A stretch of 34,717 bases of DNA, taken from positions 1-34,717 of the forward strand of contig JAJFHM010000358.1 in the NCBI GenBank assembly GCA_021775625.1, read 5' to 3'. The notes under the pieces are model-generated. The model did not search any database, had not been told where the DNA came from, and worked only from the letters and a program-made list of their open reading frames with translations. Within the stretch, counting starts at the first letter, position 1; each line of letters opens with the position of its first letter. This document shows positions 32,963-34,717 of the stretch, one piece after another. Both the position numbers and the translations under genes were made by a program. Source of the stretch: Hyphomicrobiales bacterium (GTDB lineage Bacteria > Pseudomonadota > Alphaproteobacteria > Rhizobiales > JAJFHB01).

Positions 32963-34695
32963 TCCGGCACACCGGCCTTGCGCAGGCCGCCAATAAACTG
33001 GTCACGACTGGGCTCATGCGTGATCGGCAGGGTAACATTCACAAAGTTGATCGTGACATCATCCTTGAACTTGCTCATGCGGTGGATGGCATCGGCGGCC
33101 TCATCAAGCCTGTCGAGCCAGGCAAGCGCGCTGATCTCCGGCAGATAGGCCCAGATCGTTGCATTCGGAGCTCTCTGCGCGCTCTGAGCATAGTCCAGGG
33201 CTTCCTCATGGCGTTCGAGGATCACCAGCGCAATCGCCTTGGAGGCCATGTAAGCCCAGAACATCGGGTCCTGCGGCGACAACCGCATGGCTTCGTCATG
33301 GGAGGCCAGTGCTTCCGCAGCCCGGCCAGCATGCCATAGTCCGTGGGCGCGGCCAAAATGCGCCGTGGAATAGCTCGGGTTGAGCGCAATGGCGGCATCA
33401 AAGGCCGCAATGCCAGCTTCAGGTTCGCCCCGCAATATTTGAGTTCGCCCAAGCGCGACATAGCCGAACGGATCGCTGACATCGATCCGGATCGCGGTGT
33501 TGGCGGCTTTCAATCCTGCTGCAAGGTGCAATTCCCGGTCCCTGCCCCCCATGAGCGTGTGGGTGTAGTGACCAAATGCCAGGCCCGCATGGGCGCTTGC
33601 AAATGTCGGGTCCAGCTCTATGGCGCGTTCGAAAAACCCAAGGCCTTTTTCCGCGTCTTCGCTGGTGTAGTGATACACATGCCACATACCGCGCTGGTGG
33701 TTCTCCCAGGCGTCGAGGTTTTCAGGCGGCTTGCGCAATGCGCGCTGCCGTTCAGAGCTGAGCAGCTGTGGTTCAATGGTCTGGACGATTGCGCCCACAA
33801 CTTCATCCTGAACCGCAAAGATATCCTCCATATCCCGGTCGAACCGGTCGGCCCAAAGGTGCGTGTCGTCAACCGCATCGATCAGCTGAGCAGTGATCCG
33901 GACCCGGTTGCCGGCCCGGCGCACGCTGCCTTCAACAACGTAGCGTACGCCAAGCTTCTCGCTGACCTCCTTGACGTCATTCGCCTTGCCCTTGAAAGCG
34001 AAAGACGAGTTGCGGGCGATCACGAACAGCGATTTGAACTTGGATAACTCTGTGATGATATCTTCGCTGATACCGTCTGCAAAATACTCCTGCTCGGCAT
34101 CGCTCGACATGTTGTCGAAGGGCAGGACCGCGATGGACGGTTTTTCGGGCAACGCGAGAATTGTCGCCTGTTTCAGGCCGGCATTTGCACCCTTCAGTCC
34201 TACCCACTGCCAGGCCCGAACGGGCTGGTCGATGTTCTTGAGCTTCTGCTCGCCGAGATCTTCAAACCTGGCATTGGTCTTGGCGCGGACGCTCTGGTGA
34301 ACCATGTCGGAAATACAGACACTGCCCGGTTCGGCCAGTGCCTCGAGCCTGGCCGCAACATTGACGCCATCGCCGTAAATATCCTCGCCATCGATCATGA
34401 CATCGCCAAGATTGATGCCAACACGCAGTGTGAGATTTGCCGCCTCGTCACCTTGCATCGCGTTCTGTATCGCAACGGCGCAATCGACCGCGTCAACAAC
34501 AGAGGCAAACTCAGCAAGAACCCCATCGCCCATCAGTTTGACGATACGCCCGTTGCGCTGCGCGATGTTCGGTTCGATGACGGTTTGACGGTTAGCCTTG
34601 ACTGCGGCAAGCGTCCCCGCCTCGTCGCTCTCCATGAGGCGCGAGAAACCGACCACGTCGGCGGCCATGATTGCGGCCAGTCGGCGTTCGACCAT
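32959..34695 (-). CDS. class III adenylate/guanylate cyclase with TolB-like and TPR domains (first of two)
   Basis: The product is 578 residues from ATG 34695, with GAGGAAG just upstream; a GTG at 34707 is less likely. The cyclase domain starts ERRLAAIMAADVVGFSRLM with Asp13, Lys53, Asp57 (KLMGDGVL), Asp105 in DIYGDGVNVAARLE and Asn112/Arg116, so it should be active, probably making cAMP. A typical TolB-like N-terminal domain follows (about 188-300: PSIAVLPFDNMSSDAEQEYF). TPR repeats follow (about 330-570, for example FFERAIELDPTFASAHAGLA and AFDAAIALNPSYSTAHFGRA). The stop overlaps the next cyclase start as ATGA. It is the first gene seen of the operon; its promoter is outside the window. 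Confidence 0.94.
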   Translation of the reverse strand: MVERRLAAIMAADVVGFSRLMESDEAGTLAAVKANRQTVIEPNIAQRNGRIVKLMGDGVLAEFASVVDAVDCAVAIQNAMQGDEAANLTLRVGINLGDVMIDGEDIYGDGVNVAARLEALAEPGSVCISDMVHQSVRAKTNARFEDLGEQKLKNIDQPVRAWQWVGLKGANAGLKQATILALPEKPSIAVLPFDNMSSDAEQEYFADGISEDIITELSKFKSLFVIARNSSFAFKGKANDVKEVSEKLGVRYVVEGSVRRAGNRVRITAQLIDAVDDTHLWADRFDRDMEDIFAVQDEVVGAIVQTIEPQLLSSERQRALRKPPENLDAWENHQRGMWHVYHYTSEDAEKGLGFFERAIELDPTFASAHAGLAFGHYTHTLMGGRDRELHLAAGLKAANTAIRIDVSDPFGYVALGRTQILRGEPEAGIAAFDAAIALNPSYSTAHFGRAHGLWHAGRAAEALASHDEAMRLSPQDPMFWAYMASKAIALVILERHEEALDYAQSAQRAPNATIWAYLPEISALAWLDRLDEAADAIHRMSKFKDDVTINFVNVTLPITHEPSRDQFIGGLRKAGVPE

Positions 34696-34717
34696 GAACT
34701 TCCTCACCGCTTGGAGA

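Noticed and set aside
29964-33148. Long plus-strand frames (421 and 474 codons) opposite the SDR and cyclase genes
   Set aside because: They are shadows of well-conserved minus-strand genes and have no motifs or ribosome sites.

Overview
The window is a chromosomal segment from an alphaproteobacterium, most likely of the Hyphomicrobiales (Rhizobiales) or a close relative. The reasons are the high-GC coding with strong third-position bias, the Omp25/RopB-type outer membrane protein, two class III cyclase-TolB-TPR proteins of the rhizobial kind, a long FadE-type acyl-CoA dehydrogenase and AGGAG-type ribosome binding sites. The genus cannot be fixed from sequence alone. I found no tRNA, rRNA, CRISPR array, transposase, phage or plasmid gene.

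Layout. 1-2236 (minus): an M20 deacetylase (ArgE-like) followed by an M24-fold, ectoine-hydrolase-like protein cut by the window edge. 2324-2777 (minus): a small exported protein and a doubtful tiny ORF. 2778-3563: a long intergenic stretch. 3564-5205 (plus): an unusual Amt ammonium channel, a 61-residue one-helix membrane protein and a strong terminator. 5216-5908 (minus): a YgeA-type amino-acid racemase. 6066-7289 (plus): a cytochrome P450 with terminator. 7340-7606: a 267-bp non-coding element built of nested inverted repeats. 7690-13435 (plus): a beta-oxidation operon fadE, thiolase, fadB/J-like; the thiolase appears to start at an ATC codon.

13701-18880 (plus): an exported propeller-like protein whose C-terminal third is 35 copies of a His-Lys-Pro-Ser hexapeptide, a second exported protein of unknown function and a beta-lactamase-fold serine hydrolase. 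18894-19988 (minus): an autotransporter-type beta-barrel protein. 20168-22471 (minus): leucine dehydrogenase and an acyl-CoA dehydrogenase, probably branched-chain amino acid catabolism. 22743-27516 (plus): a FemAB/GNAT-like protein, a membrane-anchored metallophosphoesterase and a GMC oxidoreductase with a cysteine cluster. 27594-29438 (minus): an exported MBL-fold hydrolase and an Omp25-like porin. 29634-34695 (minus): four tightly packed genes, cyclase-TPR, cyclase-TPR, SDR and a cyclase-family (kynurenine formamidase-like) hydrolase, the first three joined by ATGA overlaps.

Overall this looks like ordinary chromosome of a metabolically versatile, probably environmental or marine heterotroph (fatty acids, branched-chain amino acids, possibly ectoine-like compounds, ammonium). 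The most unusual items are the HxKPxS hexapeptide-repeat protein, the palindromic element upstream of fadE with a solo end 15 kb away, the ATC-start thiolase, the Amt-small protein pair and the translationally coupled double-cyclase operon.
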